Numbered from the stretch's first letter, positions 54,264 to 63,361 are shown. The stretch: 64,000 nucleotides of DNA from Granulicella mallensis (GCF_014203225.1 NZ_JACHIO010000020.1:1-64000), one strand, 5' to 3'. The notes: generated by a model from the sequence alone, not told the origin. Numbers and translations: made by a program.

Positions 54264-55049
54264 ATGCAACGAAGTACAGATCATGAGTTCTACCAGCAGG
54301 TGCCCCGCCCCATCGGCGCAATGGCGAAGTCCTATGCGAGCGGATATCCGGGGTATTGGCACAGCCATGCGCGCGCTCAGTTTCTCTATGCGGAGTCCGG
54401 CACGATGAAGGTCACGACAGATCGCGGCTCGTGGATTGTGCCTCCTCACCGCGCGGTCTGGTTCCCACCAAACTACCCTCATCAGACCGGAGCGCTCAGT
54501 GCCCTGGAGATGCGAACGCTTTATATTCGCCCCGAATCCTGCCCCTCGCAGGCACCGAAAGAACCATGCATCATTCAGGTGTCCGCACTGCTAAGAGAGC
54601 TCGTGCGCCGCGCAACGATGATGCCCATCGAGTATGACGAAGAGGGTCATGACGGGAAGACGATCGAGCTTCTCCTCGCGGAAATCAGTTGGCTGCCGGC
54701 CTCGGGTATCGTGATGCCTTTACTGCGTGATCCCCGCCTCATCCTCATTGAACAAGCCCTCTCGGCCGACCCTGCGGATAACCGGACGCTGGACCAGTGG
54801 GCCAGCCTGGTAGGCGCTGCCCCTCGCACCTTGACGCGACTCTTCCTCAAAGAGAGCAACATGTCCTTTCGTCTCTGGCGAGACCAGTTTCGTGCTCTAT
54901 CCGCAATTCCGCGTCTAATAGAGGGAGTGCCTATCACTGAACTTGCGATGGAATTCGGCTACGAGACCCCAGGGGCCTTTGCCGGTATGTTCAAGCGTGT
55001 GATGGGCGCTTCGCCAAGCCAATACCTTGCCGGCGATCGATCGAAGTAA
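54264..55049 (+). CDS. AraC-family regulator with cupin domain
   Basis: 261 residues. An N-terminal cupin (HSHARAQFLYAESGTMKV, then PPHRAVWFPPNYPHQTG) precedes the AraC HTH pair (TLDQWASLVGAAPRTLTRLF, then ITELAMEFGYETPGAFAGMF, SPSQYL). It is divergent from the siderophore receptor and is a good candidate to activate it. The ribosome binding site at 54264 is weak; TTG at 54150 would add a leader not seen in the family. The ligand is unknown. Confidence 0.85.
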   Translation: MQRSTDHEFYQQVPRPIGAMAKSYASGYPGYWHSHARAQFLYAESGTMKVTTDRGSWIVPPHRAVWFPPNYPHQTGALSALEMRTLYIRPESCPSQAPKEPCIIQVSALLRELVRRATMMPIEYDEEGHDGKTIELLLAEISWLPASGIVMPLLRDPRLILIEQALSADPADNRTLDQWASLVGAAPRTLTRLFLKESNMSFRLWRDQFRALSAIPRLIEGVPITELAMEFGYETPGAFAGMFKRVMGASPSQYLAGDRSK

Positions 55050-55079
55050 GCCGGCTGTTGTTGGTATCTTCATAAATAA

Positions 55080-55095
55080 TACGAATCGTTTCGTA
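55080..55095. promoter_or_regulatory. TetR operator candidate
   Basis: TACGAATCGTTTCGTA has 6-bp arms (TACGAA/TTCGTA) with a 4-base centre, 31 bases before the TetR start. It fits autoregulation of the TetR-SDR-MDR-cupin operon. Confidence 0.6.
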
Positions 55096-55125
55096 AATAA
55101 ATGAATCTACAGAAACGTGGAGAGA

Positions 55126-55764
55126 ATGCTTGCACCCTCAGAGATCGGTGAAGAGACGCACTCAGGCCGCGGTCGGCCTCGCAGCGAAGCGTCGCAAGCA
55201 GCCGTTCTCGCCGCCACGACAGAGCTGTTGAAGGAGACCTCTCTTCGTGACCTGAGCATTGAGGCCATCGCCAGGAAGGCCGGAGTCGGCAAGCTTACGA
55301 TCTACCGCTGGTGGCCGTCGAAGGCCTACGTGGCTCTCGACGCGGTGATGTACTCCATGCGGAGAAACGTTGTGCCGCCGGACACCGGCTCGGCGGAACG
55401 GGACTTCGCCCTGCATCTTCGTTCCGTTATCCGGTTCTATACCGGCCCGGTCGGACGCACCTTTCGGCAGCTCCTGGCCGAAGGACAGAACGATCCTGAG
55501 TTCGGCGAGGTCTTCCTTCAGCGCTTTCTCATGCCACGCCGTGAGGTCATAGAAAGCATCTGGAAGCGTGGCGTCGATCGCGGAGACATCAAGTCTGACC
55601 TGGCGATGGATACAGTCCTCGACCTGATCAGCGGGCCGATGATCTTTCGGCTCCTGACAGGCCATGCCCCTCTCAGCGATACGCAAGCGGATGCGTTGAT
55701 AGCGGGAGCTTTTCGCGGAGTCGGCAGAGAGCCGGCCCGCCCAACAGTGAAAGGAAAAAGATAA
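55126..55764 (+). CDS. TetR-family regulator
   Basis: 212 residues from the ATG at 55126; GTG at 55117 gives 215 and has no better ribosome site. The HTH region is SQAAVLAATTELLKETSLRD, then IEAIARKAGVGKLTIYRWWP. The C-terminal ligand domain resembles the TetR_C_33-type group. It starts an operon with an SDR that overlaps its stop by one base (TAATG). It likely represses that operon through the palindrome at 55080-55095. Confidence 0.9.
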   Translation: MLAPSEIGEETHSGRGRPRSEASQAAVLAATTELLKETSLRDLSIEAIARKAGVGKLTIYRWWPSKAYVALDAVMYSMRRNVVPPDTGSAERDFALHLRSVIRFYTGPVGRTFRQLLAEGQNDPEFGEVFLQRFLMPRREVIESIWKRGVDRGDIKSDLAMDTVLDLISGPMIFRLLTGHAPLSDTQADALIAGAFRGVGREPARPTVKGKR

Positions 55765-56603
55765 TGGCAAACAAAACGATTCTGATTACAGGCGTCAGCT
55801 CGGGGCTTGGGCTCGCACTGGCACAAGAGGCCCTGGCACAGGGTTGGACCGTGGTCGGCACAGTGCGCAGCGAGGAAGCCGCCAGGAACTTCACGGCAAC
55901 AGCGCCCGGCAAGTCGTTTGCCTATGTGCTCGACGTGACGGACTACGCTCGCATCCCGGAGGTCGTTGCCGAGATAGAGAAGACAATCGGCGGCATCGAG
56001 GTCCTGGTCAACAATGCGGGGTACGGCATGGAAGGCCCTATCGAAGAGTCCTCTCTGGAAGAGATACGGAGGCAGTTTGAGGTCAACGTCTTTGGAGCCC
56101 TGGCCGTCACGCAGGCGGTACTGCCTTTCATGCGCCAGCGCCGCTCAGGACGCATCCTCAACATCACATCGATGGGTGGGCTGATCACGTTTCCCGGTGT
56201 CGGCATCTACCACGGAAGCAAGTTCGCCCTGGAAGGCCTCTCCGAGACCCTGGGCAAAGAGGTCCGTGGCTTCGGCATCTTCGTGACCGCTGTTGCTCCA
56301 GGTGGATTCCGCACCGACTGGGCAGGCCGATCGCTGAGCCGCGCTCCACGCACCATCCCCGACTACGACGAGATGTTCGAGCCGCAGCGTGAAGCAAGGC
56401 AGCAGCGCAACGGCAAGCAGAGCGGCGATCCAGTGAAGGCAGCCAAAGCCATGCTGACGATCCTCGCGGACCCAAACCCGCCCGCGCATCTTCTACTTGG
56501 CCCGGATGCAGTGAAGCTCGTCGAAGAGAAGCTCGACGCGCTCAAGGCAGAGATCGAGGCTTACCGCTCGCTTTCGATCTCGACGGACTTCGACGCAATC
56601 TAA
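55764..56603 (+). CDS. SDR-family oxidoreductase
   Basis: 279 residues. Rossmann motif TGVSSGLG at about 8-15, NNAGYGMEG, catalytic Ser in ITSMGGLI, and YxxxK in YHGSKFALEG. This looks like the classical SDR group that includes DitG/YbbO-type oxidoreductases. The substrate is unknown. AAGGA is upstream of an ATG that overlaps the TetR stop. It is intact, unlike the two genes after it. It stands 17 bases before the MDR pseudogene. Confidence 0.92.
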   Translation: MANKTILITGVSSGLGLALAQEALAQGWTVVGTVRSEEAARNFTATAPGKSFAYVLDVTDYARIPEVVAEIEKTIGGIEVLVNNAGYGMEGPIEESSLEEIRRQFEVNVFGALAVTQAVLPFMRQRRSGRILNITSMGGLITFPGVGIYHGSKFALEGLSETLGKEVRGFGIFVTAVAPGGFRTDWAGRSLSRAPRTIPDYDEMFEPQREARQQRNGKQSGDPVKAAKAMLTILADPNPPAHLLLGPDAVKLVEEKLDALKAEIEAYRSLSISTDFDAI

Positions 56604-56620
56604 CAGGGAAAGGAGGAACG

Positions 56621-57625
56621 ATGAAAGCGATTGGATAAAAGACACCGCTGCCTATCGAGGATCCACAATCCTTACTCGATATCGAGGTTCCTGAGCCACA
56701 CGCAAACGGGCGCGATCTCCTGATCGAGGTCAAGGCTATCTCCGTCAATCCGGTGGATGTAAAAGTACGCGCCAGCGGGAAGCCCGAAGGCAGTGAATAT
56801 AAAATTCTTGGCTGGGACGCAGCCGGAGTGGTGAAGGAAGCAGGCCCCGAGGCTTCGCTGTTCAAGCCCGGCGATGAGGTCTACTATGCAGGCTCCATTG
56901 CGCGCCCCGGCACAAACGCGGAACTGCACCTGGTAGATGAGCGCATCGTAGGAAAGAAGCCGCGAACCTTGAACTTTGCCCACGCCGCAGCACTGCCATT
57001 GACTACGATCACCGCATGGGAGCTGTTGTTCGATCGCCTGGGAGTTACTCCCGATCGCTCGACCAACTTACTGATCGTTGGAGGAGCGGGTGGAGTGGGA
57101 TCTATTTTGATCCAACTCGCGCGCAAGCTCACCAGCTTAACAGTGATCGCGACAGCGTCGCGTCCGGAGACACAGCAGTGGTGTCTCGATCTCGGCGCAC
57201 ATCATGTCATCGACCACTCCAAATCCCTGGCGGAGCAATTGCGCGCTCTCGGCACTGCGGAGGTGGAGTACATCGCCAGCCTGACAGCCACCGAGACACA
57301 CTACCCGGCACTGGTGGAAGTGCTCGCCCCACAAGGGAAGATCGGCATCATCGACGACCCCAAAGTCCTCGATGCCAAGCCACTCAGGCGTAAGGCCGCT
57401 TCCCTGCACTGGGAGTTCATGTTCGCGCGTTCGCTCTTCGGCACGCCCGACATGATCGCGCAGCATCAGCTGCTGGATAAGGTTGCAGACCTCGTCGACA
57501 GCGGTGTGATTCGCACCACCATTGCCGACACACTCGGCACCATCAATGCCGCCAATCTGAAAGAGGCACACGCACTACTCGAAAGCGGCCGGGCCCGCGG
57601 CAAACTCGTGCTGGAAGGCTTTTGA
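56621..57625 (+). pseudogene. MDR zinc-type alcohol dehydrogenase/quinone oxidoreductase with an in-frame stop at codon 6
   Basis: A full-length frame of 334 codons starts at the ATG at 56621 behind AGGAGG but has TAA at 56636-56638 where relatives have Tyr (MKAIG-Y-xTPLPIEDP). After the stop the frame is intact to 57625 and shows DLLIEVKAISVNPVD, VGGAGGVGSIL (Rossmann), GAHHVIDHSK and the C-terminal EAHALLESGRARGKLVLEGF typical of zinc-independent MDR quinone oxidoreductases. Translation could restart at GTG 56753, losing the N-terminal part. It is a real lesion, a sequencing error or an unusual readthrough. Confidence 0.85.
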
Positions 57626-57682
57626 TTCGGTTGGTGCAATTGAAGCAAACGATTTAAATGATCTAACTCCAGGAGAAATCTC

Positions 57683-58098
57683 ATGGAAGAAAAGCAAAGT
57701 TTCCAGCGCTTCAAACTAAACGAAATCGCACGAGCCTTTCCCGATACGGCCGACACCTTACTGCTGGACACGTATCTGACCGACGAAGAGGCTGCAAGTG
57801 CTCGTGTCTTTCGCGTCTATCGAGAGACCCGCCACACTATCATGCAGGCTCGGATGAGTACCTCTACGTTCTATCGGGTAGAGGAAGCTTCTGGATGGGC
57901 GACGCGTCGAACGGAGCAGAGTTTGCCCCGGGCGATCTTCTTTTCTTCAAACGCGGCGTCGTTCACGCTCTACCCAGCATCCTGGAAGGACCTGTCGTCT
58001 TCTTTTCGGTTGATACTCCCTGGCGCAATCCTACGGACATCATCTTCGTAAATCCTGAAGACGGCACGCCGGAGAGCTTTATTCGTGGGAAGAGCTAA
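57683..58098 (+). pseudogene. Cupin-domain protein broken by a single-base deletion
   Basis: The first frame (57683 to about 57830) encodes a start such as EEKQSFQRFKLNEIARAFPD. The second frame continues with HYHAGSDEYLYVLSGRGSFW, then GAEFAPGDLLFFKRGVVHAL and ends at 58098. Together they make a 139-residue single-cupin protein with the two His-rich motifs. One C is missing in ACCCG at 57828-57831 (expected ACC CCG CCA, Thr-Pro-Pro). Frameshift may be genuine or an assembly error. The gene is the last of the TetR operon. Confidence 0.85.
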
Positions 58099-58102
58099 GG
58101 AG

Positions 58103-58511
58103 TGTTATCAAACTGCACTGGAGTGTAGTCGAGCTATGCAAGCCGTTTGTTGAGACACGGATCGGAAGGGCACGGTTTCAACCGTGCCGCAAAAAGTAGC
58201 GTTTACAGGCCCTTTCCACTCTGCCGAAGGCCGAAGTGAAGCCCGCAGGGCGCAACGACTGAATTGCCTTCCTTCGTGCGGCCGAGGCTGCACGGGGGGA
58301 CACATTCGAGGACGTGCCCACCCATTTCGCCACAATCAAAGAAAGCAATTCAGTCGCTCCGGCTACGCCTCTGCTCCAGCCTTCGGCAGAGTGGAAAGAG
58401 GCTTTGACCCGCATTTTCCGGCCTGGCTGAAGCCAGGCCCTTCCGATTCGGGGCTCATCAAACTGCTTGCATAGCTCAACTACACTCCAACAATCGTTGG
58501 ATGACACGCCC
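58103..58511. repeat. Long palindromic repeat R1, copy C
   Basis: The ends are inverted: GTGTTATCAAAC at 58103 and GTTGGATGACAC at the far end; TGGAGTGTAGTCGAGCTATG at 58119 pairs with CATAGCTCAACTACACTCCA. Inner arms CTGCCGAAGGC and GCCTTCGGCAG are at 58219-58270 and 58347-58393. It lies between the broken cupin gene and the mutarotase-like gene. Sequence similar to copies at 14578 and 30297. Confidence 0.85.
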
Positions 58512-58553
58512 TACGCTCTGGCCGGCGAATGCTCTTCTGTAAAGTCAGCAATC

Positions 58554-59507
58554 TCAGAGCGAAAAATCTGCCAGTTGAATGCCGGGTGCCGTGATCTGAA
58601 AGGCGATACTCCATTCCTGGCTCTCCCCTGCGGCAAGCACAGGGGAGAGGTTTGCCCGTTGTGCCCCCAGCAATGTATTGAGAGGCGCAAAGGTAGGCTC
58701 AAGAGCCACTGCGTACTGGAGAGGCTCCACGCCAGGCTCGGGCCATCCGCCATAACAGAGCCATAGGCCAAGATAGGGCAGCTGCGCCGCGTCAAAGGAT
58801 AGGATGAGCCCCTGCCCTGCGGCAGCACGATATAGACCGCAACGGCCTCGCTGCAGCCGATCGGTGTAGAGCATCTCTGCGATTGCAGCGTTACGAGCGC
58901 CGACAATGCGAAGATCGATTCCCTCTACAGGTTGGGGCCATGAGATTGCCGTGCCCGGTGCGCCGAGGCGATCGCCAAGAGAGTAATACAGTTCGAGCTC
59001 CCGAATCTCCTCCGGCAGTACCACGCGATCTCCCTCAGAGACGGCAAACAGCGGATGGCATGCGTAAAGAAAGGAAACCGGCAACGAGGAGAGATTTTCG
59101 ACGCGGTACCGGATATGGAGTGTGCTGCCCTCCAGCGAGAGCTCTTTCGAGAACCTCAACGGACGGCTGAATCCTGTTGCCTGGAGCCGCAGGTGTGCGC
59201 GATCAGGTGTACCGGTTACGTCCCAGCCAAGCTGCCAGAAGTCGCCGTGGTCAGGAGCGGCCCCGCCTTCGGTCTCCTCGCCGCAAGGTCCAATCGTAGG
59301 CAGGCACTCTTCTATACCTGCACACGGCCCGTCTCGAAAGGCTGCCTTCAGGCTGGGCGCAACAGGCGTGCGATCGACACGGGCCTGCGTAAGGAACTCA
59401 AGCCCGGAGCGCCGGCTTACCAGCGAGGCAATGCGCCCGCCCTCGGCCGGCAGGACAGTAACAGCAAGCTCAGCATTCTGCAGCAGGCAGGTCTCTGGTT
59501 GGCTCAT
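58554..59507 (-). CDS. Aldose-1-epimerase-like (galactose mutarotase superfamily) protein
   Basis: 317 residues, no signal peptide. The beta-sandwich fold is indicated by LPAEGGRIASLVSRRSGLEF near the N terminus, DHGDFWQLGWDV (His near 87) and FLYACHPLFAV with a second His near 160. In this superfamily the two His and a Glu interconvert sugar anomers. ATG at 59507 has GGAAGAG upstream; GTG at 59510 is the alternative. It may act on galactose released by the nearby GH97 and GH36. The particular sugar is not known. Confidence 0.8.
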   Translation of the reverse strand: MSQPETCLLQNAELAVTVLPAEGGRIASLVSRRSGLEFLTQARVDRTPVAPSLKAAFRDGPCAGIEECLPTIGPCGEETEGGAAPDHGDFWQLGWDVTGTPDRAHLRLQATGFSRPLRFSKELSLEGSTLHIRYRVENLSSLPVSFLYACHPLFAVSEGDRVVLPEEIRELELYYSLGDRLGAPGTAISWPQPVEGIDLRIVGARNAAIAEMLYTDRLQRGRCGLYRAAAGQGLILSFDAAQLPYLGLWLCYGGWPEPGVEPLQYAVALEPTFAPLNTLLGAQRANLSPVLAAGESQEWSIAFQITAPGIQLADFSL

Positions 59508-59624
59508 CACTTTCTCTTCCTTTGAATTCCATCAGGCTACCTGAGCGTTATCTCTATCGTCTCTGAAGCTCAGAGGGTAACGGCGCAAACCAATTACGAA
59601 TACAGACTTTACCAGTACAGCTTC

Positions 59625-59975
59625 ACAGGCTGCGGAAAAAGTCTCCATTTGATCTTTAGGGCCAACGGCCCGTTTCATACCAGCCTGGGGCAAAGCGAAT
59701 CCGGGTCAACACGCGATAGCGTGGCGGCTCGGGGAGCGACGCCCCAGGTTATGGGCAGAAGTAGAAGTCGAGGGCTGTAAGCCCGGCTCATCTGTGCAGG
59801 CACTATGAATCGGGCTTACAGCCCTCTGTTTTTTGTGGACTCTGTACCTGGGGCTACGCTTGCAGCGAGCCAAAATCCGCTCGCTGCTGCGCTCCACCCC
59901 AGGCTGGTATGAAACGGGCCTTTGGCCCTAAAGAGCAAAACTCTCTTCCCAGCTAAGAGTTTTCCGCAGCCGGTG
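59625..59975. repeat. Long terminal-inverted-repeat element R4
   Basis: Arms of about 65 bases (left GGCTGCGGAAAAAGT..., TCTTTAGGGCCAACGGCCCG; right matching in inverted form ending at TTTTCCGCAGCC) enclose an inner inverted pair GAGGGCTGTAAGCCCG / CGGGCTTACAGCCCTC. No coding sequence. It lies between the mutarotase-like gene and the GH97 gene. Confidence 0.85.
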
Positions 59976-60050
59976 AAATCGTAATTTTAGCGAAATCCCC
60001 CACATCAGCCTTTTCGATGGATCAGGTTTTTCATACATAAAAGACCAATA

Positions 60051-60127
60051 GGTAACGTACACGTAATGCGATAAATCATTTGACAATATCAGCCTGAAAC
60101 GCCTACTGTGATTCCGGTAACGTACAC
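60051..60127 (+). promoter_or_regulatory. GH97 promoter with direct-repeat operators
   Basis: GGTAACGTACAC occurs at 60051-60062 and again at 60116-60127, 65 bp apart. Between them a TTGACA (60080-60085) with a TACTGT-like -10 is seen. The repeat pair around the promoter suggests repressor binding, perhaps by the downstream LacI protein. Confidence 0.45.
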
Positions 60128-60191
60128 AATAATAGCTCCTTCTTCCGATTCACCAAGTTCGTCCATTCAACTTTGTTCGAGGTATACCACC

Positions 60192-62192
60192 GTGAAGATT
60201 TGCAGCTCTTTGCTCGTCGCCAGCGTGGCTTTCGTCCTTCCCACCCATTCGTACAGCCAGACATCTCCTGTGACTCTCTCTTCTCCCGATCAACAGCTGG
60301 TGATGCACTTCAAAACATCGCCGGAGAAGAACAGTACCAATGGCAGCGGGAAGCTGGTGTACTCCCTGGAGTTCCACGGTAAACCCGTCCTCGCCGATTC
60401 CGCGCTGGCGCTGGAGTTGGGGGACGAACCGGCGCTGGGCTCCAACGTGCGCATCACGGGAGCTGACCCGGCAAAGGGAGTGGATGACTACACCCTGCAG
60501 AACCAGAAGACCAGCAAGGTGCACGATGCCTACAACAGCCTTACGCTGCACGTTGCCGAAGAAGGCGCCAGACATCGCACGATGGACATCGAGGCACACG
60601 CCTACAACGGCGGTATCGCGTTCCGCTATGTGCTGCCTGAGCAGGGTTCCGACAAAGAGTTCCATCTGAAGCAGGAGGATACGGAGTTCAAACTCACCAC
60701 GGATGCGACAGACTGGTTGCTGGCTTTGCCGAACTATCGCAGCAGCTACGAAAGCGAGTATGTGAAGCTGGTGACCTCCGCGCTGAGCAACCAGGGTGGT
60801 GTTTCGAGCAACTTCCTGATCGGCCTGCCGCTGCTCATGCACGAACCCGGTACAGCCTGGCTGGCTCTCATGGAAGCCGATATCGAGGGCAACAGCTCGA
60901 TGTACGTCACCAACCCCTCCGGAAACTGGGCCGGACACTGGTTCGTCTCCAAACTCGCTCCGCGTGCCGATCAACCGGAGTATGCAGTGGTGGGCACTCT
61001 TCCGCACCACTCTGCCTGGCGCGTATTGCTGGTAGCCGACGATCCGGGCAGGCTGGTGGAATCGACCATTCAGTACGACCTCAATCCTGCCAGCCGCGTG
61101 CAGGACACCAGTTGGATCAAAGGCGGCAAGGCCTCCTGGAACTGGTGGGTGAACGATGTCGATCAAAACAACAAGCCTTCCTTTACAACTGAGAATATGA
61201 AGCACTACGTCGACTTTGCTGCGCAGTCCGGCTTTCCTTACATGATGCTGGACGCGGGCTGGTCAGGGCGTGACCTCTCCCACTTGAATGGGAAGGTCGA
61301 TGTGCCGGAACTAGTGCGTTACGCGGCAACCAAGAACGTGAAGGTCTGGATCTGGTGCTACTCCGAAGCGGTAAAGAACCAGATGAAAGAGGCCTTCCCT
61401 GTCTTTGAAAAATGGGGCGTAGCAGGAATCAAGATCGACTTCATCAACCGCGACGATCAGGAGGGCGTGCAGTTCTACTACGACACGGCACGAGAGGCCG
61501 CGGAGCACCATCTGATGGTGGACTTTCATGGCACGCGCACGCCCTGGGGCCTGGAGCGCACCTATCCTAACGTGATGAGCTACGAAGGCGTGCTGGGCCT
61601 CGAAAACAATAAGATGGGCCGCCGCGACAGCCCGGTGGACAGGTCCGTATTCCCCTTCACCCGCCTGCTCGCAGGCCCTATGGACTACACCCCCGGCGGC
61701 TTCAACAATGCGACGGAAGACGGCTTCCTCCCGCAGGACACCAGCCCCATGGTGATGGGCACGCGAGCGCAGCAGCTTGCGCTGTACGTCATCTTCCAGA
61801 CCCCGATCCAGATGGTCTCCGACAGCCCGCAGATGTATGCAGGCCAGCCCGCCTTCCAGTTCATCAAGGATGTTCCTGTCTCCTGGGACAGCACTCACGT
61901 GCTGAATGGAACGCCGGGTGAGTTCGTCACCATCGCACGCCAGCACGGGGACGAATGGTACCTGGGCAGTATGACGAACTGGACCTCACGCACGCTGCAG
62001 GTCCCTCTCAGCTTTCTCCCGGAGGGGGAATATACAGCTGAGCTGTATGAAGACTGCGCGGACGCCAACACCAATCCGAAGCACGTCGTGATTCGCAAAC
62101 AGACCGTGCGCAGAGGCCAGACGCTCACTCTCAAGCTTGCCGAGGGTGGCGGATGCGCGATTCGTTTCCTGCCGCTCAGGAAATCGCGGTAA
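60192..62192 (+). CDS. GH97 alpha-galactosidase-type glycosidase, secreted
   Basis: 666 residues from GTG with GAGG nine bases upstream; this start gives an ideal signal peptide (KICSSLLVASVAFVLPTHSYSQ), while GTG at 60108 does not. GH97 N-terminal beta domain, then a barrel with KASWNWWVNDVDQNNKPSF, MMLDAGW, KIDFINRDDQEG (Asp near residue 416) and YEGVLGLE. The Asp in KIDF matches the nucleophile of retaining GH97 alpha-galactosidases such as BtGH97b and not the Gly of inverting SusB. It should remove terminal alpha-galactose. It is convergent with a LacI gene, with 14 bases between. Confidence 0.92.
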   Translation: MKICSSLLVASVAFVLPTHSYSQTSPVTLSSPDQQLVMHFKTSPEKNSTNGSGKLVYSLEFHGKPVLADSALALELGDEPALGSNVRITGADPAKGVDDYTLQNQKTSKVHDAYNSLTLHVAEEGARHRTMDIEAHAYNGGIAFRYVLPEQGSDKEFHLKQEDTEFKLTTDATDWLLALPNYRSSYESEYVKLVTSALSNQGGVSSNFLIGLPLLMHEPGTAWLALMEADIEGNSSMYVTNPSGNWAGHWFVSKLAPRADQPEYAVVGTLPHHSAWRVLLVADDPGRLVESTIQYDLNPASRVQDTSWIKGGKASWNWWVNDVDQNNKPSFTTENMKHYVDFAAQSGFPYMMLDAGWSGRDLSHLNGKVDVPELVRYAATKNVKVWIWCYSEAVKNQMKEAFPVFEKWGVAGIKIDFINRDDQEGVQFYYDTAREAAEHHLMVDFHGTRTPWGLERTYPNVMSYEGVLGLENNKMGRRDSPVDRSVFPFTRLLAGPMDYTPGGFNNATEDGFLPQDTSPMVMGTRAQQLALYVIFQTPIQMVSDSPQMYAGQPAFQFIKDVPVSWDSTHVLNGTPGEFVTIARQHGDEWYLGSMTNWTSRTLQVPLSFLPEGEYTAELYEDCADANTNPKHVVIRKQTVRRGQTLTLKLAEGGGCAIRFLPLRKSR

Positions 62193-62206
62193 TTCGTATG
62201 GAGTCC

Positions 62207-63301
62207 CTAACTCTTGCGCGACCGAAACTCTGTCTCAAGCTCTTCGTCCGTGTCGATGATAAGGCCGGAAAAGAGCGACAGGTTGCTGCGAAAGATCACA
62301 TGAGGAGCAAGCCGGATCACAGGATTCGGCTTGTTCTCTTCCTTCAGGTAAGCCAACAGGCTCTCGAAGGCGACCTTCCCTTGCGTGTAGGGCCGCTGGT
62401 ACATCGTCGCGAGCACCTTCCCAAACTCGATCAGCGGCACCAGCTCCTGGAAGAGGTCCGTCGTAACGATCTGAACCTTGCCCAGAAGGCCGAGTTCATC
62501 GAGTGCGCGCAATACCGGCATGCTGTTCGCGGTGCTCAGGTAAAGGCCCTCCGGCCGGTCTTTGCTTTGCATGAGCGTGAGTGCCTGACGGTAGGCCTCC
62601 TTAGGCCGTTCGTGGCTCTCGAGAGCGGGCAGCAGCGTCAGATGAGGAGCCTGTACGGCCAGCGTCGCCGCAAAGCCCCGAAGTTTTTCGGCGTGGTCCA
62701 GCGTGAACAGCTCACCGCTGAAGACAGCCACATTCGCCTTGCGCGTGAGCTTATGCGCCAGCAGCTCCGCCGCAATTGCGCCACTGACATACGCGTGCGC
62801 CGCCACGGAGCCTACCCGGTCCGTATTCGGAGCATCGCTCCCCACGCACATCATCGCCGTTCCGCTGCGAGAGAGCTTTCGGATCAACGGATCGAATTTG
62901 CGAGTATCACCCGGCAGAAAAATAATCCCGTCGTAGTGCTGCTGCAGAGCCTTCTCGATCGCTTCGACGTCTCCGACGCCAAGCCGGGGATACTCGTGGA
63001 ACGTAAGGCTCACCTGCATTCCAACAGCAGCGGCAGCAGCGGCACGAATGCCGGCACGCAGTGGATCGAAGAAGTGCGAGATATGCTTCGGCAGAACCGC
63101 GCCGATCGACAGCCGTCGATTCAGCTTGAGCGCCTGCGCCGCGAGGTTCGGCTTGTAGCCGAGCTGCTCGGCCATCTGCAGCACGCGCGCCTTCGTCTTG
63201 GCGCTTACACCAGGCCGTTCGTGCAATGCCCGGTCAACCGTGCCAATCGAGATCTTCAGTGCCTTTGCAATATCCTTGATTCCGGCGTTTCCGTTTTGCA
63301 T
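62207..63301 (-). CDS. LacI-family regulator
   Basis: 364 residues. HTH at residues about 8-27 (IKDIAKALKISIGTVDRAL) and type-1 periplasmic-binding-protein-like sensor (RLSIGAVLPKHISHFFDPLR, then VVFLPGD-like loop GIIFLPGDTRKFDP). It lies between GH97 and a divergent GH36, so an alpha-galactoside or galactose is a likely effector. The start is ATG at 63301. The inverted repeat at 63333-63361 may be its own operator. Confidence 0.92.
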   Translation of the reverse strand: MQNGNAGIKDIAKALKISIGTVDRALHERPGVSAKTKARVLQMAEQLGYKPNLAAQALKLNRRLSIGAVLPKHISHFFDPLRAGIRAAAAAAVGMQVSLTFHEYPRLGVGDVEAIEKALQQHYDGIIFLPGDTRKFDPLIRKLSRSGTAMMCVGSDAPNTDRVGSVAAHAYVSGAIAAELLAHKLTRKANVAVFSGELFTLDHAEKLRGFAATLAVQAPHLTLLPALESHERPKEAYRQALTLMQSKDRPEGLYLSTANSMPVLRALDELGLLGKVQIVTTDLFQELVPLIEFGKVLATMYQRPYTQGKVAFESLLAYLKEENKPNPVIRLAPHVIFRSNLSLFSGLIIDTDEELETEFRSRKS

Positions 63302-63332
63302 GGCCTGCCTTGCGTGGTTTCAACACGAAGAT

Positions 63333-63361
63333 TACCGCACCATTCTCTCATCTCTGCGGTA
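63333..63361. promoter_or_regulatory. Inverted repeat in the LacI-GH36 divergent region
   Basis: TACCGCA (63333-63339) and TGCGGTA (63355-63361) are exact complements with a 15-base spacer. It may be an operator or hairpin; no CG-centred LacI site is obvious. Confidence 0.4.

Noticed and set aside
60150-61205. 351-codon minus-strand frame opposite the GH97 gene
   Set aside because: Antisense to clear GH97 motifs; composition is His/Arg/Val rich without structure.
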